NCBI GenBank assembly: GCA_019118565.1
Contig: DWYR01000008.1
Location: 1-64,000 of the forward strand
DNA length: 64,000 nt
Source of the DNA: Candidatus Alistipes avicola
GTDB lineage: Bacteria > Bacteroidota > Bacteroidia > Bacteroidales > Rikenellaceae
Direction: 5' to 3'
The first letter of the stretch is position 1. Every line of letters begins with the position of its first letter. The notes under the pieces are model-generated. The model had not been told where the DNA came from, did no database searches, and saw only the letters and a list, made by a program, of their open reading frames with translations. Of the stretch, positions 1 to 8,250 are shown piece by piece. Both the position numbers and the translations under genes were made by a program.

Positions 1-826
1 TGTCGACGATGATCTTGCGGCCGGTCAGACCCGTATCTCCGTGGGGGCCGCCGATAACGAATTTACCGGTCGGGTTGACGTGCAGGATGTAGTCGTCGCC
101 GATCAGCGAGGCCAGTTTGTCGTGTGCACGCTCCAGACGGGCTTTTACGCGCGGGATCAGGATTGTCCGAACATCCTCGCGGATCTTTGTCTGCATCTGA
201 CGCTCGGCCTCTTTTGCGCTGATACCTTCGCTCGGAAGGATGAATTCGTCGTGCTGGGTCGAAACCACGATCGTGTGGATGCGCAGCGGACAGTGGGTCT
301 GCTCGTCGTATTCGATGGTGACTTGCGATTTGGCATCCGGACGCAGATAGGTCATCACCTTCCCCTCGCGGCGGATGACGGCCAGCTCCTTGAGGATGAC
401 GTGCGCCAGGATGTGTGTGGCGGGCATATACTCGCGCGTCTCGTTGCAGGCGTATCCGAACATGATACCCTGGTCGCCGGCCCCCTGCTCCTCCTCCGCT
501 TCACGGACGACGCCCTGGTTAATGTCGGGCGACTGTTCGTGGATGGCCGAGAGAATGCCGCACGAATTGCCGTCGAACTGGTATTCGCTCTTGGTGTATC
601 CGATCTTGTTGATGACGCGTCGTGCAACTCCCTGTATGTCCACATAGGCATTGGAACGCACTTCACCGGCCACAACGACCAGTCCTGTGGTACAGAGTGT
701 TTCGCAGGCTACTTTCGAGTTTGAGTCGTGACGAAGAAACTCGTCGAGGATTGCGTCCGAGATCTGGTCCGCAACTTTGTCGGGGTGTCCTTCGGACACC
801 GATTCCGAGGTGAATAAAAATCCCAT
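1..826 (-). CDS. metK: S-adenosylmethionine synthetase, 3' end outside window
   Basis: Makes S-adenosylmethionine from ATP and methionine in the cytosol, supplying the many methyltransferases and QueA in this window. Reading the minus strand from ATG at 826 gives an N-terminus with [20 protein letters not shown] (ATP/methionine-binding motif) and, further in, [10 protein letters not shown], the MetK signature. About 275 residues are visible; the frame is open to base 1, so the C-terminal third lies outside. The start is the first ATG before the conserved [11 protein letters not shown] block. Family assignment is firm. No SAM riboswitch fold was recognised in the leader. Confidence 0.97.
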   Translation of the reverse strand, partial: MGFLFTSESVSEGHPDKVADQISDAILDEFLRHDSNSKVACETLCTTGLVVVAGEVRSNAYVDIQGVARRVINKIGYTKSEYQFDGNSCGILSAIHEQSPDINQGVVREAEEEQGAGDQGIMFGYACNETREYMPATHILAHVILKELAVIRREGKVMTYLRPDAKSQVTIEYDEQTHCPLRIHTIVVSTQHDEFILPSEGISAKEAERQMQTKIREDVRTILIPRVKARLERAHDKLASLIGDDYILHVNPTGKFVIGGPHGDTGLTGRKIIVD

Positions 827-967
827 TTTACATTTAAAATGTTGAGGTTAAACATATAAAATGGGGAAAAATTGGCTGCAGAATAAAAAAGCTGTTTTAG
901 CGATTTTTTATTGTGGTTTGCAATCAGTCAAATCTTTCCACATTCCCCGTCGTTCGATCAGGGACGG

Positions 968-999
968 CAAAGATAGAAACAAATATCGGAGAAAACAAA
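968..999 (-). promoter_or_regulatory. Candidate Bacteroides-type promoter for metK
   Basis: Read on the minus strand, TATCTTTG (968-975) fits the -7 box TAnnTTTG, and TTTG (996-999) lies 20 nt upstream, close to the usual 19. Transcription would start near 960 and give a leader of roughly 130 nt before metK. Inferred from consensus only. Confidence 0.5.
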
Positions 1000-1015
1000 C
1001 GTTCCTCCGATATTT
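981..1015 (-). terminator. Inverted repeat downstream of lipoprotein gene
   Basis: An 11-bp perfect inverted repeat (981-991 with 1005-1015) lies 34 nt after the stop of the lipoprotein gene and is followed on the minus strand by a T-rich stretch. It overlaps the candidate metK promoter, so it may terminate one unit and lie at the start of the next. Confidence 0.45.
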
Positions 1016-1048
1016 CATTTCACGTTATTTTTATTGATGGGCTTCCGA

Positions 1049-2008
1049 TTATTGTCCGACGTATACGGTTGGTAGATTCAAGATCTGGGCACGGTTTACG
1101 GTAAAGGGCATTTGCGTTCGTTTATCGATGGTCGTCCCGTCCGGAGTCTGGAACTGGAGAAGAGTCCCGGCTTCATAAGTTCCCGGAGGGAGTACCACGT
1201 AGAAAGAGAGCGGGGTATCGGTCAACTGCGTGCCGTTCGCACCGGAACTCGCCCATGTTGTACTGAATTGGTTTTGGCTGCCGGCTTGTCCCTGGAAGGT
1301 CGGTTGATAGGTTGTTTGATCGATGACAAAATATCCTGCGATTTCTTGTTGTTGATCGGTTGTGTCGAAGTAGATGCGTTCGATGGCAATATTCCCTGTT
1401 ACGGGGATTTGTATCAGTCCGAACGGACAGTTGAACGAGATCGGTTGTCCTGCCTGAGCGCTGCCGATCATGGGAAAATCCTTGATCGACTCCATCCCCA
1501 TGAAAATTTCGAGCGGGGTCTGGAGAATCACGTCCTGGTCGTAAGGGGTTATTTGAGTATACATCCCCGAATAGCCGGCTAAAAGCGAATTGTATGAGGA
1601 TGGTAGTGCGGGGATCTGATCGTAGGGAATATCCGGATTAACCGACATGGATCCGCTGTAGGTGAAATTGCCGGTTGACGTATTCCCAGTTCCGCTCAAT
1701 TCATATAGTCGCATGACTCCTTCCGGATCGGTGTCGAAATGGACACAGATCAAGTCGTATTGACTCCAAGAGATTGTGTGGGGATCCGTATCTTCGTTGA
1801 TTGTAGTATGCGTACTTATCCCGTCCTGTTGACCGAATATTGCGGCGAGCGAATGTGTTGCAGTGGATTGTGCTGTATGGGGTTGCTCGATTTCGGCTTG
1901 CAGCTGAAGAATCCCGCGGGAATCCGAGCTGTCGGAATCCGAACCATTGCAGGCGACGAGCAAGAGGATTCCGCATAGGATTAGGAGGGGTGAAAATATT
2001 GATTTCAT
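1049..2008 (-). CDS. Fimbrillin-like surface lipoprotein
   Basis: A 319-aa exported lipoprotein. The N-terminus has a hydrophobic signal ending in a lipobox LLLVAC, with the lipidated Cys near residue 20 and a Ser/Asp-rich tether after it. The body is beta-rich with many Thr/Gln/Ser and Tyr. The C-terminal strand (TVNRAQILNLPTVYVGQ) resembles the closing strand of FimA/Mfa-type fimbrillins of Bacteroidales. A short peptide gene lies 33 nt upstream in the same direction, a common arrangement for this class. The fimbrillin role is inferred from overall style; no specific subfamily is recognised. Confidence 0.6.
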   Translation of the reverse strand: MKSIFSPLLILCGILLLVACNGSDSDSSDSRGILQLQAEIEQPHTAQSTATHSLAAIFGQQDGISTHTTINEDTDPHTISWSQYDLICVHFDTDPEGVMRLYELSGTGNTSTGNFTYSGSMSVNPDIPYDQIPALPSSYNSLLAGYSGMYTQITPYDQDVILQTPLEIFMGMESIKDFPMIGSAQAGQPISFNCPFGLIQIPVTGNIAIERIYFDTTDQQQEIAGYFVIDQTTYQPTFQGQAGSQNQFSTTWASSGANGTQLTDTPLSFYVVLPPGTYEAGTLLQFQTPDGTTIDKRTQMPFTVNRAQILNLPTVYVGQ

Positions 2009-2041
2009 AATGAGTTCGAATTGCAGGTAAATGGGTTGACC

Positions 2042-2197
2042 CTAACCCCAGAAGTCCTCTGAGGTTGCGTTCAAGTCTGTCTCCGTAATGGTTTCGTTCA
2101 ACGTACTGGTCGGATCGGAGGTAATGAACCCTTGTTCGATGACGACACTCAATTGCTCCAGAGACGGAGCGTCGTAAGGTTTTAAAATAGTTTGCAT
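2042..2197 (-). CDS. 51-aa peptide of the Bacteroidales YxxP...GF...W type
   Basis: A short open frame from ATG at 2197 to TAG at 2042 encodes 51 residues beginning MQTILKPYDAPSLEQLSVVI, followed by EQGFITS, an acidic/Thr-rich stretch and terminal FWG. This matches by eye a widespread class of tiny Bacteroidales proteins (Y-x-A-P near the start, Glu-x-Gly-Phe in the middle, acidic tail ending in Trp) encoded just before fimbrillin-like or secreted proteins. It is co-directional with the lipoprotein gene, 33 nt away. No signal peptide is evident. Function is unknown. Confidence 0.65.
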   Translation of the reverse strand: MQTILKPYDAPSLEQLSVVIEQGFITSDPTSTLNETITETDLNATSEDFWG

Positions 2198-2411
2198 TCA
2201 GAAAATAAATTTATAGGGTGATTTATCTTTCGTAGATTAACAAAATGTATGCCGTTCGATTGTCTTCTCTTGTTTAAGCCGGGATGTGTCTCTGTTTCCT
2301 ACAATAAATCTTTGTCTGGATGCGTTTCCCCATTAAACGATTCAATGAACGAACTACGAAAAGAATAGAGCCTATGGGATGTATTGCCTTCATTCAATGA
2401 TTTTCCAAATT

Positions 2412-2419
2412 TAATTTTG
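2412..2419 (+). promoter_or_regulatory. -7 box for the Deg protease gene, nearly leaderless
   Basis: TAATTTTG fits TAnnTTTG and ends only 8 nt before the ATG at 2428, so the predicted transcription start falls at or next to the start codon. No TTTG lies at the ideal -33 distance. Confidence 0.5.
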
Positions 2420-2427
2420 TTTGTGAC

Positions 2428-3897
2428 ATGAAAAAGGCATGGATATTATTAGGAGTAATTGCTCTTGGAGCGGTTGCCGGAGGAGTGGCTGCGTGGGGCG
2501 TTTTGAAATATGCGGATAGGCCCGATGCTACGGTAGTGGTGTCGCAATCCCGTACACCGCAGGCGGGCAGCCAGTTTACGGCCTATCAGGCCGACCAATA
2601 TCCCGATTTGACCTATGCGGCCGAGAATGCCGTGAAGGCGGTGGTGAATATCGAAGTGATCCAGAAGGTCGAGATGTCGAGACGGGAGTACGATCCGTTT
2701 TTCGAGTTTTTCGGAATTCCTCGCCAGCAGAACCGGGGACCGGTTGTGCAGGAACGCCGGGCCGGTGGTTCGGGAGTCATTATTTCGGAGGATGGATATA
2801 TCGTAACGAACAACCACGTGGTGAGCGATGCTTCGGAGCTGCGTGTCAAACTGAATGATGGACGGCAGTTCGATGCCGAGGTGATCGGCAAGGATCCTGC
2901 GACGGACGTGGCGCTCATCAAGATCGATGCGAAAGATCTGCCGACCCTCCCGTTCGGTAGTTCGGATGATCTGCGTTTGGGGGAGTGGGTGTTGGCGATC
3001 GGTTCTCCGTTCGACCTGCAATCGACCATTACGGCCGGTATCGTGAGTGCAAAGGCGCGGCAGTTGGATGTGATCCCGAATGAGTTTCGGATTGAGTCAT
3101 TTATTCAGACCGATGCCGCGATCAACCCTGGCAACTCGGGCGGTGCATTGGTCAATACGCGAGGCGAGCTGGTTGGTATCAATACGGTGATCAAGACGAT
3201 GACCGGAGCCTATATGGGTTACTCGTTTGCCGTGCCGGAGACGATCGTACGCAAGGTGGTTGTGGATCTTAAGGAGTATGGCGTAGTACAACGGGCCCTG
3301 TTGGGTATCTCGTTCCGTCCGGTCGATCAGGATTTCGTCGATCAGATGGGTAAGGAGCTCGGCATCGATAAAATCGGAGGTGTCTATGTCGGCAGTGTCG
3401 TGGATGGCGGTGCCGCATCGGATGCAGGTATCCGGAAGGGGGATGTCATTCTTTCAATCGACGGGGTGGCGCTGAATGATGCCTCGACGCTTCAGGAGCA
3501 GATCGGCAAGCATCGTCCGAACGATAAAGTATCTTTGTCGGTAAAAAGAGGCGATTCGGTGAAACAAATCGAGGTGACTTTGCGTAATAAGGTCGGTAAA
3601 GCGGAACTCCTCTCCAGGGATGACGTAGATGTGATGGCGGCGTTGGGCGGCCGGTTCGCCGATGCCGACCAGACACTTTGTCGTCGGTTGGAGATCAAGG
3701 GCGGTGTCCAGGTGCAGAGCGTTCAGGCGAACGGCATTCTGGCTCGGGCGCGTGTGAGAAAGGGGTTTGTCATTACCCATATCAACGACCAACCCGTATG
3801 GTCGCTGCAGGATTTGCGGAGATTGACCGACAAGGTGCAATCCATTGACGGAATCTACCCCGACGGACGTGCAGCGAGTTATGTGCTTGTCCATTAG
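2428..3897 (+). CDS. degP: HtrA/Deg-family periplasmic serine protease
   Basis: A trypsin-like protease/chaperone for envelope protein quality control. Residues 1-27 form an uncleaved anchor or signal. The protease domain carries the full catalytic triad: His130 in TNNHVV, Asp160 in ATDVALIKI and Ser237 in NPGNSGGAL. Two PDZ-like regions follow at about 290-390 (GGVYVGSVVDGGAASDAGIRK) and about 410-489. The 489-aa length fits the family. The gene is 57 nt upstream of rpoD in the same direction and may be co-transcribed with it. The symbol is a family label; degP versus degQ cannot be separated here. Confidence 0.95.
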   Translation: MKKAWILLGVIALGAVAGGVAAWGVLKYADRPDATVVVSQSRTPQAGSQFTAYQADQYPDLTYAAENAVKAVVNIEVIQKVEMSRREYDPFFEFFGIPRQQNRGPVVQERRAGGSGVIISEDGYIVTNNHVVSDASELRVKLNDGRQFDAEVIGKDPATDVALIKIDAKDLPTLPFGSSDDLRLGEWVLAIGSPFDLQSTITAGIVSAKARQLDVIPNEFRIESFIQTDAAINPGNSGGALVNTRGELVGINTVIKTMTGAYMGYSFAVPETIVRKVVVDLKEYGVVQRALLGISFRPVDQDFVDQMGKELGIDKIGGVYVGSVVDGGAASDAGIRKGDVILSIDGVALNDASTLQEQIGKHRPNDKVSLSVKRGDSVKQIEVTLRNKVGKAELLSRDDVDVMAALGGRFADADQTLCRRLEIKGGVQVQSVQANGILARARVRKGFVITHINDQPVWSLQDLRRLTDKVQSIDGIYPDGRAASYVLVH

Positions 3898-3954
3898 GAC
3901 CGGCAATCGGGCGAGTCGTAACCGATTGATGAAATTGTTTATATAGAGAGAAAT

Positions 3955-4815
3955 ATGCGTCAATTAAAGATTACGAAATCCATCACCAACCGTGAGAGTG
4001 CCTCGCTGGATAAATACCTCCAGGAGATCGGAAAGGAGGAACTCATCACGGTCGAGGAGGAGGTAGAACTTGCCCAGCGGATCAAAAAGGGAGATCAGGA
4101 GGCGTTGGAGAAACTGACCAAGGCCAATTTGCGATTCGTCGTTTCTGTTGCAAAACAGTATCAGAATCAGGGGTTGAGTCTGCCGGATTTGATCAATGAG
4201 GGGAACCTGGGATTGATCAAGGCGGCCGAGAAGTTCGATGAAACCCGTGGTTTCAAATTCATCTCTTACGCTGTGTGGTGGATTCGTCAGTCGATTTTGC
4301 AGGCATTGGCCGAGCAGTCGCGTATCGTGCGTCTGCCGTTGAATCAGGTCGGTTCGCTGAACAAGATCAACAAGGCTTTCGCCCGTTTCGAGCAGGAACA
4401 CGAGCGGACTCCGTCGCCCGAAGAGTTGGCCAACGAGTTGGAACTCCCGAAGGAGAAGGTGACCGATACGTTGCGTGTAGCCGGGCGTCACGTCTCGGTC
4501 GATGCCCCGTTTGCCGACGGTGAAGATAACAGCCTGCTCGATGTGCTGGTCAATCCCGATTCTCCCAATGCGGACCGAGGGCTGATCAACGAGTCGCTCG
4601 CTACGGAGGTGGACCGTGCATTGGAGACGCTGACCGAGCGCGAGCGCGATATTATCAAGTATTTCTTCGGTATCGGTTGTTCGGAGATGACGCTTGAGGA
4701 GATCGGTGAGAAGTTCGATCTTACGCGTGAGCGTGTGCGCCAGATCAAGGAGAAGGCGATTCGCCGCCTGCGCCATTCGTCGCGCAGCAAGTTGCTGAAA
4801 TCCTATCTCGGATAG
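3955..4815 (+). CDS. rpoD: Primary RNA polymerase sigma factor (sigma-70, short Bacteroidota type)
   Basis: Housekeeping sigma factor that directs RNA polymerase to the TTTG/TAnnTTTG promoters seen across this window. At 286 aa it lacks the long region 1.1 and spacer of E. coli RpoD, as is normal for Bacteroidota. Region 2 is clear ([20 protein letters not shown], then [20 protein letters not shown] and [11 protein letters not shown]). Region 3 follows, and region 4 ends with a helix-turn-helix ([19 protein letters not shown]). It starts at the ATG at 3955 with the usual [11 protein letters not shown] opening. Confidence 0.97.
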   Translation: MRQLKITKSITNRESASLDKYLQEIGKEELITVEEEVELAQRIKKGDQEALEKLTKANLRFVVSVAKQYQNQGLSLPDLINEGNLGLIKAAEKFDETRGFKFISYAVWWIRQSILQALAEQSRIVRLPLNQVGSLNKINKAFARFEQEHERTPSPEELANELELPKEKVTDTLRVAGRHVSVDAPFADGEDNSLLDVLVNPDSPNADRGLINESLATEVDRALETLTERERDIIKYFFGIGCSEMTLEEIGEKFDLTRERVRQIKEKAIRRLRHSSRSKLLKSYLG

Positions 4816-4830
4816 CGGCTGTTGCGGTTG

Positions 4831-4875
4831 AGAAAAGAGAGACCCCAAAACTCAGTTTTGGGGTCTCTCTTTTCT
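4831..4875. terminator. Bidirectional terminator between rpoD and convergent small gene
   Basis: A perfect 21-bp stem (4831-4851 with 4855-4875) with a 3-nt loop and T-rich flanks on both strands, sited between two convergent genes. Confidence 0.9.
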
Positions 4876-4884
4876 TTGTGAATG

Positions 4885-5100
4885 TTATGCTTCGTCGGGA
4901 AATTCATTCTCTTCGATAATTCTGTTGATTCGTATATCTCTGGCCAGTACCATCGTGATGGCAAACAGGATAATGGCACTGATGCCACAAATAATGGCGT
5001 ATTTGAGATGTCCCAGAATGATGAACGCGAGTGTCCCGAAGAGCGAAAGTACCAACAGGATCGTACTGAGGACGATGAGTATGCGTAAAGTGTGTAACAT
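4885..5100 (-). CDS. Small two-TM membrane protein, function unknown
   Basis: A 71-aa protein with two predicted membrane helices (about residues 5-28 and 33-51, rich in Leu/Ile/Ala) and a charged C-terminal tail ending EENEFPDEA. It lies 15 nt downstream of ung on the same strand and before a strong terminator, so it is probably the last gene of an ung transcript. Coding is supported by position and amphipathic layout; no family is recognised. Confidence 0.6.
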   Translation of the reverse strand: MLHTLRILIVLSTILLVLSLFGTLAFIILGHLKYAIICGISAIILFAITMVLARDIRINRIIEENEFPDEA

Positions 5101-5115
5101 ATCGAATCGTTTTTT

Positions 5116-5778
5116 TTACCAGACGATCGGGTCTTTCCCGATGCGTTGCAGGTAGTCGTTGGCCTGTGAAAAGTGTTTGCTGCCGAAGAACCCCCGATAA
5201 GCGGAGAGCGGCGAGGGGTGTACGGCTTTGAGAATGCAGTTTCGCTGCGGATCGGCAATGGCTCCTTTGCGCTGGGCATAGCTACCCCATAGCATATAGA
5301 CAATGCCGCTTTTACGTTCGTTGATGGCGCGCACGACCGCATCGGTGAAGGTCTCCCATCCATGTCCGGCGTGTGAGGCGGCCTCATGGGCGCGGACGGT
5401 CAGAACGGCGTTCAGGAGAAGAACACCCTGTTCAGCCCAACGGTCCAGATTGCCGCTCGACGGGACAGGTGTCCCGGTGTCGTTGGCGACCTCCTGGAAG
5501 ATATTTTGCAGCGACGGCGGGAAGGGGGTCCCTTCTTCTACCGAGAAACAGAGTCCGTTGGCCTGTCCTTCGCCGTGATATGGGTCTTGGCCGATGATAA
5601 CCACCTTGAGTTTGTCGAAAGGGCATTTGTCGAAAGCACGAAAAATATTCCTCCCTTTAGGAAAGATGGTTCGCGTGGCGTATTCCTGCCGTACGAACTC
5701 GACCAGCTGTTTGAAATAGGGCTTTTCGAATTCGTCTGCGAGAATCTCTTTCCAATCCGAAGCGATCTTGACATCCAT
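5116..5778 (-). CDS. ung: Uracil-DNA glycosylase, family 1
   Basis: Removes uracil from DNA in base-excision repair. The 220-aa protein has the water-activating motif GQDPYHG with catalytic Asp65, the aromatic/FxxP uracil-pocket region and the C-terminal HPSPLSAYRGF motif with the catalytic His. Length and motif order match family 1 UDG. The start ATG at 5778 is the only one that gives the conserved N-terminus. Confidence 0.96.
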   Translation of the reverse strand: MDVKIASDWKEILADEFEKPYFKQLVEFVRQEYATRTIFPKGRNIFRAFDKCPFDKLKVVIIGQDPYHGEGQANGLCFSVEEGTPFPPSLQNIFQEVANDTGTPVPSSGNLDRWAEQGVLLLNAVLTVRAHEAASHAGHGWETFTDAVVRAINERKSGIVYMLWGSYAQRKGAIADPQRNCILKAVHPSPLSAYRGFFGSKHFSQANDYLQRIGKDPIVW

Positions 5779-5840
5779 GAATTTCGGTTAAGTTTTTGCT
5801 AAGGTACGAAGAAAGTCTCAAATTTTATGCAAATATGCCG

Positions 5841-5848
5841 TAGTTTTG
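5841..5848 (+). promoter_or_regulatory. -7 box for the alkaline phosphatase gene
   Basis: TAGTTTTG matches TAnnTTTG and ends 26 nt before ATG 5875. It lies downstream of an in-frame ATG at 5827, which argues that 5827 is not the real start. Confidence 0.5.
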
Positions 5849-5874
5849 TCCCGGTTACTGAAAAGGATTTGATT

Positions 5875-7008
5875 ATGAGAAGAAAGAGTATTGCTTTGTT
5901 GGTTGCAGTTTTGTGTGGACTTGCTGCTTTTGCCCAGTCGGGGCGCAGCTTGGCAGATCCCTTGAGAATGGAGTCAGGGGGGAATGAAGCCTCGCCAGTC
6001 CGGAACCTGATCTATCTGATCGGCGACGGAATGGGGCTGAGCCAGGTGTCGATGCTCTCTGTCGAGAGTGATTATCAGCCGACAGCCTTCGATCGGGCAC
6101 AGAATGTGGCCATGGTGGTTACGCGCTCGGCCAATAACCGGGTTACCGACTCGGCGGCAGCGGGTACGGCGTTGGCTACGGGCTATAAAACCAACAATGG
6201 CATGGTGGGCGTACGTCCGGACTCTTCGGCGGTTGTGTCGATCATGGAACGGGCCGTTGGCCTTGGTCGTCCGGCCGGAATCGTTGTTACCAGTATGTTG
6301 CAGCACGCCACCCCGGCTGCATTCTATGCCCATGTCCCTTACCGGCATGACTATCGCCAGGTTTCGGAGCAGTTGGTCGAAAGTGGCTTGACGGTTGCTT
6401 TCGGTGGAGGATACTCCTATGTGGAAGGGATGTGTGTCAAGCGTCTGCAAGAGCAGGGATATACCGTATTGGATCGGGAGGAACAACTCGATACGCTTTC
6501 GCATACTCCGGTTATGGGATTCTTTGCCGAGGAGCATCTCCCCTCAAAGCAGGAGGGGCGTGGTGATTTCCTGCCCGAGGCGACTCGAACGGCGTTGGAG
6601 TTGCTTGCAAGGGAGGCTGATCGCCGTGATGCTGGATTTGTGTTGATGGTCGAAGGTTCGCAGATCGACATGGAGGGGCACGCCAACGATGCACAGGGTG
6701 TGCTGGCCGAAACGGCGGATTTCGAACAGTCGGTTGCCGTGGCGATGGATTTTGCCGACAGCCATCCGGGGACGCTGGTTGTCGTAACGGCCGATCATGA
6801 GACGGGCGGGCTCTCGTTACCTTCCTGCGACAGCGATTTCGAGCAGGCGGAGAGTGGGGTTGAGCCCCGTTTCGGTACAGAAGGGCATACGGCTACGTTT
6901 GTACCGGTCTTCCTGTATGGAGCAGGCGCTGAACGGATCAATGGACTGATGGACAATACCCGTTTGGCGGAGTTGCTGATGGAGGCATTGGGCGTTGCGG
7001 AGGAATAG
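5875..7008 (+). CDS. Alkaline phosphatase (PhoA superfamily), exported
   Basis: A 377-aa phosphomonoesterase. It has a signal peptide (MRRKSIALLVAVLCGLAAFA) and then the metal-binding NLIYLIGDGMG motif. The phosphorylated serine (Ser93) sits in RVTDSAAAGTALATG, and the C-terminal metal ligands lie in TADHETGG and GTEGHTA. It probably acts in the periplasm to release phosphate. An upstream ATG (5827) would add 16 residues ahead of the signal peptide and overlaps the promoter box, so 5875 is preferred. No phosphate transporter lies next to it. Confidence 0.92.
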   Translation: MRRKSIALLVAVLCGLAAFAQSGRSLADPLRMESGGNEASPVRNLIYLIGDGMGLSQVSMLSVESDYQPTAFDRAQNVAMVVTRSANNRVTDSAAAGTALATGYKTNNGMVGVRPDSSAVVSIMERAVGLGRPAGIVVTSMLQHATPAAFYAHVPYRHDYRQVSEQLVESGLTVAFGGGYSYVEGMCVKRLQEQGYTVLDREEQLDTLSHTPVMGFFAEEHLPSKQEGRGDFLPEATRTALELLAREADRRDAGFVLMVEGSQIDMEGHANDAQGVLAETADFEQSVAVAMDFADSHPGTLVVVTADHETGGLSLPSCDSDFEQAESGVEPRFGTEGHTATFVPVFLYGAGAERINGLMDNTRLAELLMEALGVAEE

Positions 7009-7012
7009 AATA

Positions 7013-7044
7013 AAAACGGGTCGGTTATTATACCGACCCGTTTT
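7013..7044. terminator. Terminator between alkaline phosphatase and trmB (convergent)
   Basis: A perfect 13-bp stem (7013-7025 with 7032-7044), 6-nt loop, with A/T tracts on both sides so it can act in both directions. Confidence 0.85.
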
Positions 7045-7063
7045 GTAATTGCGGAGAGGAGCG

Positions 7064-7807
7064 CTATTTGCGGGCCTCTTCGTTATCTTTTTCGGGGATG
7101 TCGTCCCCTTCCCAGTCGAACCATTCGAATTGGCGTTGTCCGCCCAGGGCGAAACGGGTATAGGTGATCGGGAGTCCCCGCTCGAGGAACATCTGCTCGT
7201 AGGCGGTTTTGACCGACAACACTTCGTCGGCGAATCCCGATCCGTAGATGTCGTCGTTGGCCACTTCGCACGGAAGTCCGAAATGGTTGATAACAGCCTG
7301 CGTATAGGCATACAGGTGCTGCGAGTCCGTTTTCAGGTTGATCTTTCCGTCCGGCGTGAGCAACTTGGCATAGTAGGAAAGAAAGAGCGGTGAGGTAAGA
7401 CGCTTCTTGGCGCGGCGGGTCTTGAGTTGCGGATCGGGGAAGGTGATCCAGATCTCGTCGACCTCCCCTTCGGCAAAGAACGAGTTGATCATCTCGATCC
7501 GGGTGCGTAGGAATCCTGCATTGGGGATTTTGCGTTCGGTGACGGTTTTGGCCCCACGCCACATCCGGGCTCCCTTGATGTCGATGCCGATGAAATTCCG
7601 CGACGGATCGCGTTCGGCCAGAGCGACCGTATATTCACCCTTGCCGCATCCCAATTCGAGTACAATGGGACGGTCGTTGTGGAAGAAACCGTCATGCCAA
7701 TGCCCCTTCATCGGATGGTCGCAACGGAATGCCTCCTCGAAGGAGGGCTGTATGAAACATTCGAAAGTGAGATTCTCGGCGAATCTTTTGAGTTTGTCTT
7801 TTCCCAC
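7064..7807 (-). CDS. trmB: tRNA (guanine-N7-)-methyltransferase
   Basis: Forms m7G46 in tRNA variable loops using S-adenosylmethionine. The 247-aa protein opens GKDKLKRFAENLTFECFIQP as in TrmB, carries the SAM-binding ELGCGKGEYT (51-60), and the catalytic/tRNA-binding FPDPQLKTRRAKKRL (about 123-137). The start is GTG at 7807; no ATG fits the conserved N-terminus. It follows gldH by 2 nt and is likely the last gene of a ricT-gldH-trmB operon. Confidence 0.95.
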   Translation of the reverse strand: MGKDKLKRFAENLTFECFIQPSFEEAFRCDHPMKGHWHDGFFHNDRPIVLELGCGKGEYTVALAERDPSRNFIGIDIKGARMWRGAKTVTERKIPNAGFLRTRIEMINSFFAEGEVDEIWITFPDPQLKTRRAKKRLTSPLFLSYYAKLLTPDGKINLKTDSQHLYAYTQAVINHFGLPCEVANDDIYGSGFADEVLSVKTAYEQMFLERGLPITYTRFALGGQRQFEWFDWEGDDIPEKDNEEARK

Positions 7808-7809
7808 GG

Positions 7810-8238
7810 TTATTCGGTTTTTTCCAGGTTGATCCCGATCGCCTCCACACCGCTGACGCGGGTCATCGGCGTAAAGGTCATTCGATATTCGCCCGCCTTA
7901 CTCAGAACCACATTGCGCCGGTAGGTTACCGAGATCTCGTCACGCAGAGGGGCTGGATGGGCCCGTTTCGGTACGAAGAGCGTGAACGGCTCTTCGTAGC
8001 ATATCGTGTCGGGTGTGATGGTGCAGACGGTCAGCCGCAAAGAGTCTCCGCGAAACTGCTCGTTGTAACGCAATACGATACAGAGATCCTGTCGCGAGAC
8101 CGTATCTTCGTTGTCGAATGCGATTTCGACCTCCTTTCCCCATCCGGTCGGACGGGTGTCCGTCATGACACTCCGGTGGGGAGAGAGGCAACCTGCCAGA
8201 AAGAGGACGACAGTTGCTATGCCGATTCGCATTCGCAT
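7810..8238 (-). CDS. gldH: GldH-like lipoprotein
   Basis: A 142-aa lipoprotein with a signal and lipobox LFLAGC. The C-terminus (GEYRMTF...VSGVEAIGINLEK) resembles the end of GldH, a lipoprotein needed for gliding and type 9 secretion in Flavobacterium and kept in many non-gliding Bacteroidales. Its place directly after the ricT gene is the usual neighbourhood of gldH. The family call rests on this context and the C-terminal pattern, so it is moderate. Start could be ATG 8238 or the second Met two codons on. Confidence 0.6.
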   Translation of the reverse strand: MRMRIGIATVVLFLAGCLSPHRSVMTDTRPTGWGKEVEIAFDNEDTVSRQDLCIVLRYNEQFRGDSLRLTVCTITPDTICYEEPFTLFVPKRAHPAPLRDEISVTYRRNVVLSKAGEYRMTFTPMTRVSGVEAIGINLEKTE

Positions 8239-8250
8239 AGTTATGCCGGG

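Noticed and set aside
826..1048. SAM riboswitch upstream of metK
   Set aside because: No SAM-I, SAM-II or related motif was seen; only a promoter box and an inverted repeat.
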